Part shown: one piece after another, positions 9,471-20,164 of the stretch
Position numbering within the stretch: the first letter of the stretch is position 1
Layout: the number at the start of each line of letters is the position of its first letter
Assembly (NCBI GenBank): GCA_029237695.1
Contig: CM055275.1
Coordinates: 6,191,131-6,255,130, forward strand
Direction: 5' to 3'
Length of the DNA stretch: 64,000 bases
Origin: Conchocele bisecta
Lineage: Eukaryota > Mollusca > Bivalvia > Lucinida > Thyasiridae
The notes under the pieces: model-generated
Seen by the model: only the letters and a program-made list of their open reading frames with translations
The model's database searches: none
What the model was told of the DNA's origin: nothing
Program-made: the position numbers and the translations under genes

Positions 9471-10284
9471 TAGTAATTGAGTATTGTCACTCCATCATTT
9501 CTGAAGCAATTGGGTATTTCAAAATTTTAATTGTGTAAAATAGAATAACAATACTGTTTACACATCAGCAGACCACACTTATTCAATACTTTGCTTGTAA
9601 ATTAAAACTGATCTTGGTATTTCCTTGGAGACAATTCTAATGAAATACCAAGATGTGTTTTCATGGAAAAATAAGAAAATATGCTATATTTGTGGTCTGT
9701 GTATTTTTTTATGTAGCATGATAAAGATACCAGAAATTGTTAATTGCTGTTTGATACTCACTACTTCTGATTTCAATTGTTTTTTTTGCAATTTGAATTG
9801 GGTATTTATGCAAATACGCAGCTTATCTGGAGCTCTGACTAATATTACTTTTTATAATAGGTATAACCGGATTTAACGCTTAAATAACAAGAAATCCAAC
9901 ACTAAATGCCCCAGGGATATCAGAATTCAGGCAAGGATGAATCCCATCCCTAAATGTACACTTCAAATGCTCCCAACACGCCGCCAATTAACGTAATGTA
10001 AAACAAAAACTAAAAAAATACTTAGTCATCTCCGTTTTGTTATGACGGCACGACATGCCACACCTGCTGCCGTTATTATCTATAATTGCAGCAAAAACTC
10101 ACACCCTGAAGATGAATAATTAAAATATGCAGCACCAAGATAAATATAGTTTCGTTGCTGCACAACACAATTCAAGCAATTTAAATACATGTCTGTTATA
10201 TTCGATACGATGCTTTGGTTTCATAGGCTGCAACCGACATGCACATGTACACTACAACCTGTGCTAATACTGCCAATAAGCATA
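9471..10284. other. Non-genic; foldback at 9602-9680
   Basis: A short inverted repeat (cttggtatttccttgg / aatgaaataccaagat) is present. The rest is AT-rich and unassigned. Confidence 0.45.
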
Positions 10285-10744
10285 CAGTAAAACCTCTCTT
10301 TATCCCGTCAACACAGTGCGTATGTGCCGTGAAACACGGTGCCGTGAAACATTTTTGATATCCAGTCAATACTATTCTCTATCTATTTTCCTTATTTCTC
10401 AACCAAAGTATATGTTGTGACCACTCATTTGAACCGTCTCGGCGAGACGGTTCAAATGGTGGTCACAAAATATACTTCTGATGAGAAATAAAGAAATTCT
10501 TGAGCCTTGCCGGATATTTTTCTCATTCACGGCACTAATCTACTATTCTCTATCTCTAACCCAGACATATTGTCCCGTTTGCAGATGTTTCACTGTAATT
10601 CCAATGTAAGAGCACCGAACCACATGCGCCTGTATGCATTGGAATCTTGAACACTGATGAAAATCAGCGATATCTGACAGTGAAACCGGTCATAATTTAA
10701 CACATCGATGTCGCAAGGTTGTTAGACTTAGAGAGGTTCCACTG
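10285..10744. mobile_element. POG element, copy 3, with HPC inside
   Basis: TA then cagtaaaacctctct at the left; agagaggttccactg then TA at the right. An HPC copy occupies 10299-10553. Confidence 0.7.
10299..10553 (-). mobile_element. HPC element, copy 2 (nested in POG)
   Basis: Reverse orientation: begins tatcccgtcaacacagtgcg and ends tactattctc before TA. It keeps the gaccactcatttgaaccgtc hairpin but lacks the paired gaatagtagg hairpin. Confidence 0.8.
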
Positions 10745-10886
10745 TATAACAAACATATCAGTGTGTGCTGAGAACGGTTTCCTGAAATATCGATATACAT
10801 TGAAATCAATTTGGTAATAGTCAGTTTTGATGTATTTTACACGTGCTAACTTTCATTATTACAAGATTAATGGCAGGATTAATCCA

Positions 10887-11118
10887 GGAGCCCGTTTCAT
10901 TAAACTTAGTACCACTAAACTATTCGTAAGTGCGAAATTATGATAGTCTGTGAATTTCACATTAACAGTACTTTCTTGCAAACAATTATTAAATTTACAT
11001 TTATTGAGCATAGGCTGCATATGCAGCCTATGCTCAATAAATGTAAATCCATCAATTGAAATTTCCAGACTATCGTAAATTTGCACTTACGAACATTTTA
11101 GTCATATGAAGCTTGGTG
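10887..11118 (+). mobile_element. PAL60 element, copy 2
   Basis: Both outer arms are present (gagcccgtttcattaaac ... gaagcttggtgat). The core palindrome is intact in the middle at about 10991-11046. Confidence 0.85.
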
Positions 11119-11189
11119 ATATTATCCCATGGAGCGTATGCGTATGTAATCCATAGAAACATGTACACTGGTCAAACAACCCATAAGCC

Positions 11190-11310
11190 ATATTATTCCA
11201 GTCACAACCACATTCACGATAGCCTATACTACCGGGCTACATGAGCGTGATATTGGACCAGGAGATACACTGGTCAAACAACCCATAAGCCCCATTGCTT
11301 AGCCACATGT
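11190..11310. repeat. GATCAG repeat fragment
   Basis: Two 'acccataagcc' plus 'ccagtcacaaccacat' type ends in the same orientation. The central hairpin is missing. Confidence 0.5.
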
Positions 11311-11347
11311 GAGACAATGCAAAAACTATAATGTACAAGTCCTTATA

Positions 11348-11737
11348 CAAGGTGCATGATCACGTGGTTACAACAACAACAACGCCGCCCACTCCAAAGT
11401 AAGTATTATTTGATATTTTCCTTAATATGCAATGGATTTTGATGAAATATGGCGCAGCAAACGCGTCTTCATGAGCTGCATTTGGTGTTTGGCATAGACT
11501 TATGTCGTTTTTGCGAAGAATCGATTTCCGTGTCAGAGAAGGCACGGAAATCGATTCTTCGCAAAAACGACAGAAGTTTGGCCGAAAATACAGAGACCAC
11601 CAAATGCAACTTAGCAAGACGCGTTTGATGCGCCATATTTCATCAACATCCGTTACGTAATAAGGACACTATAAAAGAATGCGTACTTTGAATCGGTACT
11701 TGTTGTCGTTGTTAGTACCACGTGAGCATACACCTTG
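11348..11737. mobile_element. EBX5 element, copy 1
   Basis: TIRs 'caaggtgcatgatcacgtgg' and 'ccacgtgagcatacaccttg' include a CACGTG E-box at the left. It is flanked by an exact 5-bp duplication TTATA (11343-11347 and 11738-11742). Inside is a hairpin, gaagaatcgatttccgtg / cacggaaatcgattcttc. No transposase. Confidence 0.85.
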
Positions 11738-12084
11738 TTATATACAACGGCAGTAAATTGGCATAATTGAAAATGTCCGTGACATTATATGAAAGTTCAC
11801 AGCCAAGGGCAACTTTTGCGGGAATTAGAGTACTTGAAAACCCGGGCGCAATGTTCCAGTTTTGCATGAAATTGCGTAATTGAACGTAATTGAAAACGTC
11901 TGTGACATAATATGCTGGCTCACTGCCGAGGGCAACTTTTGCGGGAATTAGAGTACTTGAAACCCGGGCAGAATTATCTAGATCTACTGTACATGTAATA
12001 AATGGACATAATTCAAACAGTCTGTGACTTACTCTTGTGTTGTCGCTATTTGTTTATTTACTTATTAGAACATACTTGAATACT
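11738..12084. repeat. Tandem repeat, about 126-bp period
   Basis: 'gcaacttttgcgggaattag' with 'agtacttgaaa(a)cccgggc' occurs at about 11809-11848 and 11931-11970, each preceded by a 'gt(c)cgtgacat' block; a third, partial start is at 12008. Confidence 0.65.
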
Positions 12085-12200
12085 GTGCTTGAGGGCAAGC
12101 AGCTTGATTAGCTGAGCATGACCTGTGCTACAGCTCATGCTCAGCCAATCAAACTGCTTGATCGCCAGTTGGTATTGCACATACAAAATGTAGATATTCA
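12085..12200. repeat. CTGAGC palindromic repeat
   Basis: 'aagcagcttgattagctgag' then the mirror 'ctcagccaatcaaactgctt' around 'gacctgtgctacagctc'. Beyond it, to about 12630, nothing is recognised. Confidence 0.65.
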
Positions 12201-12629
12201 GATACTTTGACATCTTAGTAAATGAGTGTGGACTGTACCACACATTTTCTTATTCTCTGCTACTTCGTTTTTCGTATGGATGTTGTGGAACCTATTTTCC
12301 CCGAACCCTCACCCATTCTGCTCTGGATGTTCACTAATTAAAATATAGGTTTAATTATTGTTCAGAAAATTCAATTCAATTTCGGGTGACCACCCTGGTG
12401 GTGGCGCAAAAAGTCAGCGGCTGGAATTGAAACCGCGTCGCATGACCAACAAACTAATGGTGTAAATTATACCGTGAAGTAGATAAGTGCACCGATGCTT
12501 GATCTACCTAGTTATCTCCCGTTTAATTTATTTATAGAAATCCGGTCCAAATTTTGTAGTTTATGACGTTATTGCGTGTACAAAGGACGATTGCAGCATG
12601 ATCTGTTGTGACAAGGAGCAATTATAGTC

Positions 12630-12805
12630 ATTTCGACGAGTGTTGATCCAGATCATCCTACATATCCACGCAATCTGATCTGGGACTACATTATTTGCCA
12701 GATTCATAGTTTCACACTTATTAATGTTATTGCAATCAGTGTAGACCCTGATCAGACTACACAGATGTGCAGTCTGATCTGGGTCTACTCTGTTCGCAAA
12801 ACTCG
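12630..12805. repeat. GATCAG repeat
   Basis: 'gaccctgatcagactacac' / 'gtgcagtctgatctgggtc' hairpin at about 12740-12785, preceded by a second degraded copy. Confidence 0.65.
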
Positions 12806-12982
12806 TTTTTTGTGCTGTTCGGTAAGAAATAAATGATGAAATGCAACAAAGGACCGGATCTCTATAAATAGATTTGCAAAGGGAAATAACTAGCTATGAT
12901 CCCTCATTGACTGGCTTAGCAAAGAGTATCTATGGCATAAACCGGCTGCATTACTTTTTATTCGAGTGCTAGTGAAGAATAT

Positions 12983-13317
12983 AGAGAATAGTAGGTTAGT
13001 GCCGTGAATGGGAAAACATATCTGGCAAGGCTTAGGAAACGGGATGGGCGAGGCTATGCCGAGCACATCCCGTTTCCGTGCCGCGCCAGATATTTTCCCA
13101 TTCACGGCACTAACCTACTATTCTATTTATCCCGTCAACACCTACAAATAGCTTTAAGATGCAAACAAATGTAATCCCAACCGCACCCTCAAAATCGGAG
13201 AATCCACTATGACAACCGCACATATTCATACGCAGTGATTAGGTCGTATTGACAGGATATCAAAAATGTTTCACGGCACCGTGTTTCCGGCACATAAGCA
13301 ATGTGTCGACGGGATAA
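12983..13317 (+). mobile_element. HPC element, copy 3
   Basis: Runs from gagaatagtaggttag (after TA) to gtgtcgacggga (before TA). Lacks the first hairpin. The last hairpin carries an extra block of about 80 bp (cgcacatattcatacgcagt) also seen in copies 4, 5 and 10. Confidence 0.85.
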
Positions 13318-13369
13318 TATACAACCAACATCCGAATTTGAGGTCTTCCAGCTTTTATGCAAATTAGCA

Positions 13370-13530
13370 AATGGACTATCTTTGGGAGATTAGCATGGGG
13401 CTACAAGTAATTTTGGAATTTGTGGACAGATTTTCAAAATCTAACTTCTTTTCCTCGTCACATCATTTCCAAGCTATGTAGCCAGGTTTCGGAGTCAATT
13501 TACCATTTCGTTTTTGTTTTCGACTCCTCC
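13370..13530. repeat. IREP fragment
   Basis: 'gattttcaaaatctaacttc' and 'aagctatgtagccaggtttc' match one arm of the inverted repeat at 51775-52210. Beyond it, to 13800, nothing is recognised. Confidence 0.6.
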
Positions 13531-13854
13531 CATATAAACAGTACACCCCGCTCTCGTGTCAAATTTCGAAGTCATTCTTTGAAACAAGATCGACGATAAC
13601 AACACGATACGACATAGGTTGTCGAAGGAACTGTCATTCTTTTATTTATTACTCTAATAAGCTTGTTATTAATTGTATGATGTTTAGTGAATCTTAGAAT
13701 TGGATGAGCTCGTGGAAACGGAATATACACGACCGTCTGGACAAATCTTGTCAATAAACATGATACATATCACTTGTTTTATTTAAAAATACTTAAATAG
13801 TGTTCTTGCAATCACGCAGCTTGTTTGGCTGAGACTGATCTGTGCTACAGATTA

Positions 13855-14097
13855 GGGGCCCGTTTCACTAAACTTCCTACGACTAAAATGTTCGTAACTG
13901 CAAAATTATGATAGTCTGTAAATTTCACATTAACAAAGTTTCCTTGTAAACAATTATTGGATTTACATTTATTGAGCATAGGCTGCATATGCAGCCTATG
14001 CTCAATAAATGTAAATCCATCAATTGAAATTTACAGACGATCCTCAATTTGCACTTACGAACATTTTAGTCGTATGAAGTTTAGTGAAACGGCCCCC
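13855..14097 (+). mobile_element. PAL60 element, copy 3 (intact)
   Basis: Complete: ggggcccgtttcactaaac ... gtttagtgaaacggccccc, about 243 bp. The arms differ: the left has an extra 'acaaagtttccttgtaaaca' segment, so the whole is a foldback with unequal arms around the perfect core. Confidence 0.9.
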
Positions 14098-14180
14098 TGG
14101 CGTATCCAATCAAAGTTGTTTAATTGCGAGTTGAGAGTCCCAATAGATGTTCAGAAACGTTGACAGCTGGGCAAGTTTAA

Positions 14181-14688
14181 AGGTACATGGCCACTTAGTA
14201 GGCACAAACTGTTATTTATAGGAATTACATGTAAATAAGTGTATAACTGTGTCACTATTCCACCAGTTCTAAAAAAATATGATTGCCCGCTAAACAGATA
14301 TAATCATTTAGTAATATTTATTTTACTGATTGTGACGTGCTGTGGTATCAGGCTATTTTCATATGCAAATAAGGCATGGTATTTTGCAATTATTTATACT
14401 AATTAAATGCGTCACTAGAAAAAATTAATATTTTCGACAGATTATAAAGTATGATCATTGCACATGAAAAATAAATACAGATATATGGTATTGTCCGTTA
14501 ACATTTTAATGAAACACGGTTATCGCCCCTGATATTCAGTGTGGACATTTAAGTCTGATATAAAATGTATAATAATGCCAATCAATAAATGGGGTAATGG
14601 TGAATGAATGTTCATTTTGCCAGAAAATGTCTCAGATTATGTCTCCGATATAAAGAACAGTTTGTGCCTACTGGGTGGGCATGTACCT
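14181..14688 (-). mobile_element. TTAA element, complete copy
   Basis: Starts AGGTACATGG and ends GGGCATGTACCT, flanked by TTAA at 14177-14180 and 14689-14692. 508 bp, no coding. It sits in the CTGAGC repeat; excision leaving one TTAA restores the host sequence. Non-autonomous, of a TTAA-target superfamily (piggyBac- or Sola3-like; not resolved). Confidence 0.88.
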
Positions 14689-14746
14689 TTAATGTGGACG
14701 ACGGTGTAACACGTTCTGTCTATTGTCTCGTTATGTATACAATATA

Positions 14747-15129
14747 CAGTCGAACCTCCCCGAGCGGCCACCTCTCTACAACAACGCCCTCTCTATAACA
14801 GTCACTATTTTATATCCTAAATGGATGATTTCCTCTGCATCTACATGTAATGTAACTCTTAGACTGCTGAACACGAAAATTGTCGTCTCCTGTTGCTTTG
14901 CCTTCTTTCTCAATAAAAACATGTTTTGACAGCATTTTAGAATCATTTCCAATGGAAATGATTCTCAAATGTTGCCAAAGCATGTTTTTTGATGAGATTT
15001 ATCGAAGTAAATAAATAAACATCGGACGATAACATGTAAGTCAGCATTAACCTCCCTACAACAGCCACCTCTCTACAACAGCCAGTTTTGCGTCTTCCCA
15101 TGGGTGGCTGTTGTAGAGAGGTTGCACTG
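14747..15129. mobile_element. POG-type MITE with ccacctctctac ends
   Basis: TA then cagtcgaacctccccgagcg at the left; gctgttgtagagaggttgca, ctg, then TA at the right. 383 bp. An internal foldback, aaacatgttttgacagca ... aaagcatgttttttgatg, has an 'atcatttccaatggaaatga' core. Confidence 0.8.
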
Positions 15130-15139
15130 TATCATTATT

Positions 15140-15475
15140 ACGGAGCCCCGCAGGAGACATGGATTTTTTGTTATTAATTAGTTCCCACGAAATAACAATT
15201 CGTTTCCCCAAATTAACAATTCGTTCCCACGAAATAAAAATGAGTTCCCTAAATTTAACAATTCGTTCCCTCGAATTAACGAATTGTTATATCGTGGGAA
15301 CGAATTGTTATATCGTGATAAATAATTGTCATATTGTGCGTTGGAATGTATTGTTAATTCCTGGGAACGATTTGTTAAATTGAGGGTACGAATTGTTATT
15401 TCATGGGAGCGAATTGTTATTTCGTGGGCACGAATTAATAAACAAATAAGTATACGTCCCCTGCGGGGCTCCGTA
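15140..15475. mobile_element. FB21 foldback, copy 3
   Basis: Bounded by acggagccccgcaggagaca and gtcccctgcggggctccgta. The arms flip near 15285. Confidence 0.88.
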
Positions 15476-15538
15476 CATAATAGCCAATTTATTGTCCAAT
15501 TAAGTTATAAATTAATCAGTAACGTCTCTAATACCTTA

Positions 15539-15992
15539 GCAAGGTCATATTCAATGTGTCTGATCACAACAACTACATCAACAAATACTGAGGATTCCAG
15601 AATCCCTCCGATTCAAAGTACGTATTCCTTTATTTTGTCCTTATTATGTAACGGATGTTGATGACATATGGCGCATCAAACGCGTCTTGTTAAGCTGCAT
15701 GTGATGGTCTCTGTACTTTGGCCCAAACTTCTGTGGTTTTTGGGAAGAATCGATTTCCGTGTCTACTGACACGGAAATAAATTCTTCGCAAAAACCACAG
15801 AAGTTTGTGCCGACCTCCCGGGACCAGCGACTGTAGCTCATGAAGACGCGTTTGCTGCGTCATATTTCATCAAAATCCGTTGCATGTTAAGGAAAATATC
15901 AAATAGTACTTACTTTCGAGGAGGCGCGCTTTCAACACGTTCAGTCTTTGTTGTTGTTGTTGTAACCACGTGGTCTAAAATACAATAAGCAC
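15539..15992. mobile_element. EBX5 element, copy 2 (degraded)
   Basis: Has the internal gaatcgatttccgtgtc hairpin and the ttgttgttgtaaccacgtgg right part. The left TIR is decayed and the right end abuts PAL60 copy 4. Confidence 0.7.
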
Positions 15993-15994
15993 CT

Positions 15995-16130
15995 GGGGAC
16001 CGTTTCACTAAAGTTCGTACTACTTAAATGTTCGTAAGTACACAAAATTATGATTGTATGTAAAGTTCACAATAACACCGGTTTTTGTAAACAATTATTG
16101 TATTTACATTTATTGATCATAGACCGCGAG
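15995..16130 (+). mobile_element. PAL60 left half, copy 4
   Basis: Left arm up to 'tacatttattgatcatag', then an abrupt change to FB21 sequence at about 16131: a recombinant or deletion junction. Confidence 0.75.
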
Positions 16131-16199
16131 GGACTGAATTGTTATTTCGTGGGAACGAATTAATAAACACAAGTCCATGTACCCTGCGGTGCTCTGTAC
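16131..16199 (+). mobile_element. FB21 right end, copy 4 fragment
   Basis: One unit 'gttatttcgtgggaacgaat' plus the right edge 'accctgcggtgctctgta'. Confidence 0.75.
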
Positions 16200-16599
16200 T
16201 ATCTGGAACTAGACTGGTCGTACATATAATACGCACAATTGTTCACTTTACAGGAGCTTGTTTACTTTCACATGCATCATGGCTGCAAGTATCACCGGAG
16301 AGGAAAAGTGCGTCTGTGTATCAATGATTGTTTTTCATTATCAATAGACGCTTGCGACAGCTGATGCCTATAGATAAATTGTTTACCAGCACGTATGTGG
16401 ATGCGAACGTCTTAAGGATATCAAAATACAAATAACGTATTGTGCTGGGAGATACTTGGCATTGAACACGTTCCATGGCATAAGGGGGCTAACTTCCTCA
16501 CGGAGTTAGCCCCCTTATTCCACGTACTGGATGCTTTGTACGTGTACACAACCGTCTGTGTTAATCTTACACATATTATGAACGTTTCTTAACATGTAC
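16200..16599. other. Non-genic; 15-bp stem hairpin at 16480-16520
   Basis: ataagggggctaact and agttagcccccttat form a perfect stem with a loop of about 9 bases. Otherwise no gene or known repeat. Confidence 0.5.
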
Positions 16600-16930
16600 A
16601 CCACCGTCTGCGCTAATCTTGTCAATAATTGTCAATTTACAAAATACTTGAGTATTTGGACTGAAAGCAAGCAGCTTGATTGGCTGCGGCTGAGCTGTGA
16701 TACACAGCTCAGGCGCAGCCAATCAAACTGCTTTACTGCCGGTTGATATTGTCAATAGATGTTCAAAAACGTTGATATATTGGTAAGATTAACACAGGCA
16801 GGTGTGTATTGACAAAGTATTGACAATGCCAACTCGTAGGCAAGCGATTTGATTGTCTGAGTCTGAGGTGTAGCATAACTCAGACTCATACAGGTTGAGC
16901 CAATCAAGCGGCTTGGTGTCAAACACAATC
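16600..16930. repeat. CTGAGC repeats, two in tandem
   Basis: Cores at about 16665-16735 (aagcagcttgattggctgcg ... mirror) and 16840-16915, both with 'acaccaccgtctgcg' or 'caggcaggtgtgta' flanks. Confidence 0.7.
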
Positions 16931-16994
16931 ATTATGTTCAATTTGTTTTAAATAAAGAAATTGACAACTGTTGGCAAGATGTTTTTCGGCTTAA

Positions 16995-17057
16995 AGGTAC
17001 ATGCCCACTCAGCAGACACAAACTGTTAACTGGAAGATATATACTAAATATAGAATA
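16995..17057 (+). mobile_element. TTAA element, left-end fragment
   Basis: TTAA at 16991-16994 then aggtacatgcccactcagca. It is cut at about 17060, where 'gggcccggttgttcaaaac' begins. Confidence 0.65.
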
Positions 17058-17280
17058 CCAGGGCCCGGTTGTTCAAAACATCAGTTAGCTTAACGGACTG
17101 TTAAATCCTTAACTGAATGGTTAAAATATCTGTTAAACAGGCTAATGTCTGTTAAACAGGCTAATGTCTTCTGATATCAAGTTTATCAGGCAAGGCGAGG
17201 AAACGCCTGGTATATTCTATTTACAAGGTAACGTTTTATGCTCGAAAATGAGCACATATGAAGTCGTTATCTTTAGACAG
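17058..17280. repeat. Fragment with gggcccggttgttc end and tatcaagtttatcagg repeat
   Basis: A GGGCCCGGTT start typical of some DNA-transposon TIRs. 'ctgttaaacaggctaatgt' occurs twice in tandem. 'gatatcaagtttatcaggca' is shared with the foldback at 49370-49475. Confidence 0.45.
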
Positions 17281-17733
17281 AACGCAGACTTGTTTACGTT
17301 GCGTCATTAATCTGAAATCATGCCGTAACGTCACGTGACGTCATCCGACCAATGGAGCGGTAATGAGGCGCGATGTTTAACGCGCAATATCATTCAGCGA
17401 AAGAAGTAGTGCGTGTGTCCCGTGTACAACAAATAAACGTTTTATTCCACATCTGACATTATCTTTTATTGGTGTCTTGCAGAACAAACAAATATGACAG
17501 GACATATTAGCTTCGTGTTATAGCTGAACGTTTAATGGCGAGTTATAAGGCGCGCAATGATATTTGCACGAATTATGGCTTCGCAACTTCCACGAATGCC
17601 GTCGATTTGCGTTTTATTTATGACACGATCACATTACTTCAGTAATAAAATATGCATTAACGGAGAAAAAAGACAAACAAGAATACCGTTGGTTTGCTGT
17701 AATTGTTAATCAATGCAGCGTGAACTGTATTGT
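17281..17733. promoter_or_regulatory. Promoter-like CRE / E-box / CCAAT cluster
   Basis: GTCACGTGAC (17330-17339) overlaps TGACGTCA (17336-17343), and CCAAT lies at 17349-17353. About 125 bp further is a pyrimidine-rich run ending in cag (about 17481). No coding exon is recognised nearby. It may be a captured or ancient promoter, or chance. Confidence 0.3.
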
Positions 17734-17870
17734 AATTTTCAAATTTGCGGCGTAGATCAGAAAATGATAGGTCGGAAAATCTGTTTAATGGCGACGTGCG
17801 ATCGTTCATCAACAATGATATACCTGTAATGTATGACCATCAGCCAATCAGATTGCGTGATATTTATATT
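17734..17870. repeat. GREP, copy 1
   Basis: 'aaatttgcggcgtagatcag', 'aaaatgataggtcggaaaat' and 'ctgtttaatggcgacg' are shared with 34135-34300 and 37140-37235. Confidence 0.65.
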
Positions 17871-17887
17871 TATAGAGTGCATTATAA

Positions 17888-18000
17888 TAGATGTTCGGTT
17901 CACTGCTATGCCACTGTCGTGTTTTATTTCAGTATTATTTGTTTGACACCGTATATGTTGCCTTTCGAGCAATAACGATCGTACTAACTTAATAAATAAC
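17888..18000 (+). repeat. Dispersed repeat shared with 1328-1445
   Basis: Carries 'gtcgtgttttatttcagtat' and 'cgatcgtactaactta' as in the first copy, ending directly at an HPC copy. Confidence 0.6.
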
Positions 18001-18001
18001 C

Positions 18002-18254
18002 TTATCCCGTCAACACATTGCGTATGTGCCGTGAAACACGGTGCCGTGAAACAGTTTCGATATCCTGTCAATACGACCTAATCACCGCGTATGAATATAT
18101 GCGGTGACTGGGGTTACTTTTTTTGCATTTTAACGCCATTTGTAGGTGTTGACGGGATAAATAGAATAGTAGGTTAGTGCCGTGAATGGGAAACAATATC
18201 TGGCGCGGCACGGAAACGTTTTCCCATTCACGGCACTAACCTACTATTCTCTAT
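18002..18254 (-). mobile_element. HPC element, copy 4
   Basis: Reverse orientation. tatcccgtcaacacattgcg ... gtgttgacgggata comes first, then a shortened gaatagtagg hairpin ending ctactattctc. Confidence 0.85.
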
Positions 18255-18416
18255 ACTCCCGTCACCGTTACAGGAGAATAAACGCATACACTACTATTGT
18301 GCCAATAGTTCACAAGTTGCATATTGCAAACTATTTGAATGTTGTGTTTGACAGCAAACAACTTGATTGGCTGTGCTGCAAGACTAACAGAGGCGGTAGT
18401 CATACATGCTGCAACG

Positions 18417-18700
18417 TACGGAGCCCCACAGGGGACGTAGACTTATTTTGTTTTATTAATTCGCTCCCACGAAATAACAATTCGTTCCCTCAATTTAACA
18501 ATTCGTTTCCCACGAATTAGCAATTATTTCCCTCGAATTAACAATTCGTTCCCTTTGTGCGCGCGCAGCTGTGTGCCAAAACAATTCGTGGGAACGAATT
18601 GTTAATTCGAGGAAACGAATTGTTAATTCGAGGGAACGAATTGTTATTTCGTGGGAACGAATTGATAACAAATATTACATGTCCCCTGCGGGGCTCCGTA
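18417..18700. mobile_element. FB21 foldback, copy 5
   Basis: Edges tacggagccccacaggggac and gtcccctgcggggctccgta. The tip (about 18555-18585) is a unique 'gtgcgcgcgcagctgtgtgc' spacer. Confidence 0.88.
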
Positions 18701-18730
18701 CATACACTACTATTTTATAAATATTTGTCA

Positions 18731-19083
18731 ATAATTCCAGAACAAAAATATTTACACAATTCCCTAACATTTGATTGGCCCGTAGCAAGTCTCTGTCCAA
18801 AATTTATATCCCAGTAAACTCCCGCCGAACTACTTTCCGTAACCGTGAGGCGCAGTTAAAATAATTCTTAAGAAAACGGAAAATAAACACATTTTCTTGA
18901 TGAATTTATTTCAAATGCTGGAATTATAAGGAATGAATGGCATTTTTGTTGAATTTATCGGGGATATAAACTTGGAAAAGTCGCGGGAATACTGGACGAG
19001 GCCTTCCGGCCTTCGTCCAGTATTCCCGCGACTTTTCCAAGTTTATACCCCGATAAATTCCACAAAAAGGCCATTCAATCCTA
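18731..19083 (+). mobile_element. FREP foldback, copy 2
   Basis: Arms of about 70 bp (tttatcggggatataaactt, ggaaaagtcgcgggaatact) mirror each other around 'gaggccttccggccttcg'. Same left flank as copy 1. Confidence 0.82.
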
Positions 19084-19191
19084 TAATATACAAACTACAT
19101 GTATATGAATATTGTGTTTGACTGCAAACAACTTGATTGGCTGTGCTGCAAGAGGAGGTAGTTTTTCCTTCACGTCTTACATGCTGCGCCG

Positions 19192-19569
19192 TACGGAGCA
19201 AAAATTATTTTATTAATTCGTTCCCACGACATAATAATTCGTTCCATCAATTTACCAATTCTTTCCCACGAATTATCAATTCGTTCCATCAATTTAACAC
19301 TTCGTTCCCACGAAATAACTAATAGTTCCAAAAGGAAGGAATTGTTATATCGTGGGAACGAATTGTTAATTCGAGGGAACGAAGTGTTAAATTGATGGAA
19401 CTAATTGTTTATTCGAGGGAACGAATTGTTAAATTGAGGGAACGAATTGTCATTTCGCGGGAACGAATTGTTAATTCGAGGGAACGAATTGTTAAATTGA
19501 GGGAACGAATTGTTATTTCGTGGGAACGAAATAATACAAACAAATCCATGTCCTCTACGGGGCTCTGTA
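19192..19569. mobile_element. FB21 foldback, copy 6
   Basis: Edges tacggagca and tcctctacggggctctgta. The right arm has a longer run of units than the left. Confidence 0.85.
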
Positions 19570-19624
19570 GCACCGCCTTACACTTAACAACGGGACTGGT
19601 TAAATAAGATTGGGTGGTGATGTG

Positions 19625-19705
19625 TATGGAATGGAAGGTGTTCGAGCCAATTCCCACCCTTAAATATGAGCCGAATGAATGTGTACAGTCTAACAAACAA
19701 ACAAG
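19625..19705 (+). repeat. Dispersed repeat 'ccaattcccaccc'
   Basis: 'gagccaattcccacccttaa' and 'atatgagccgaatgaatgt' recur at 25450-25510 and 26890-26955. No gene between 19570 and 19900. Confidence 0.55.
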
Positions 19706-19900
19706 TGGTAACAACACAACTGTGACATTTCAGACCTGTCCGTGATTTTCGTCTAATAATATATCTCTAGGTAGATATGGTTTGAGGTGTATTGGTGGTA
19801 TTTATTATAGGAGGAAACCGGAGTACTCAGATAAACTCACGTGTCCGGTGTGGCGTCTACTATGCTCTCTCATATGTTGCACCGTTGGGGGTTCGAACAA

Positions 19901-20147
19901 GGGGTCGTTTCACTAAACTTCGTACGACTAAAATGTTCGTAACAGCAAATTTAGGATCGTCTGGAAATTTCAATTGATGTATTTACATTTATTGAGCATA
20001 GGCTGCGAAGCATATGCAGCCTATGCTCAATAAATGTAAATCCAATAATTGTTTACAAGAAAACATTGTTAATGTGCAATTTACGGACTATCATAATTTT
20101 GTACTTACGAACATTTTTGTCGTACGAATCTTAGTGAAACGGCCCCC
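19901..20147 (-). mobile_element. PAL60 element, copy 5 (intact)
   Basis: Reverse of copy 3: the arm with 'ttgtttacaagaaaacattg' is on the right. The core has a few extra bases at its centre (gcgaagcatatgc). Confidence 0.88.
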
Positions 20148-20164
20148 AGTTTCGTTTCAAAATA

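Larger units (their letters stand above)
13809..14713. repeat. CTGAGC copy split by two insertions
   Basis: The three pieces 13809-13854, 14098-14180 and 14693-14713 together form one copy ending in tgtggacgacggtgtaacac. PAL60 copy 3 and a TTAA element fill the two breaks. Confidence 0.7.

Noticed and set aside
11348..11737. Transib or RSS-like (RAG-related) ends in EBX5
   Set aside because: 5-bp duplications fit, but the terminal CAAGGTG is not CACWGTG, no nonamer is seen and targets are AT-rich.
16480..16520. Rho-independent terminator or pre-miRNA
   Set aside because: Perfect 15-bp stem, but no bacterial context and too short for a pre-miRNA; foldbacks are common here.
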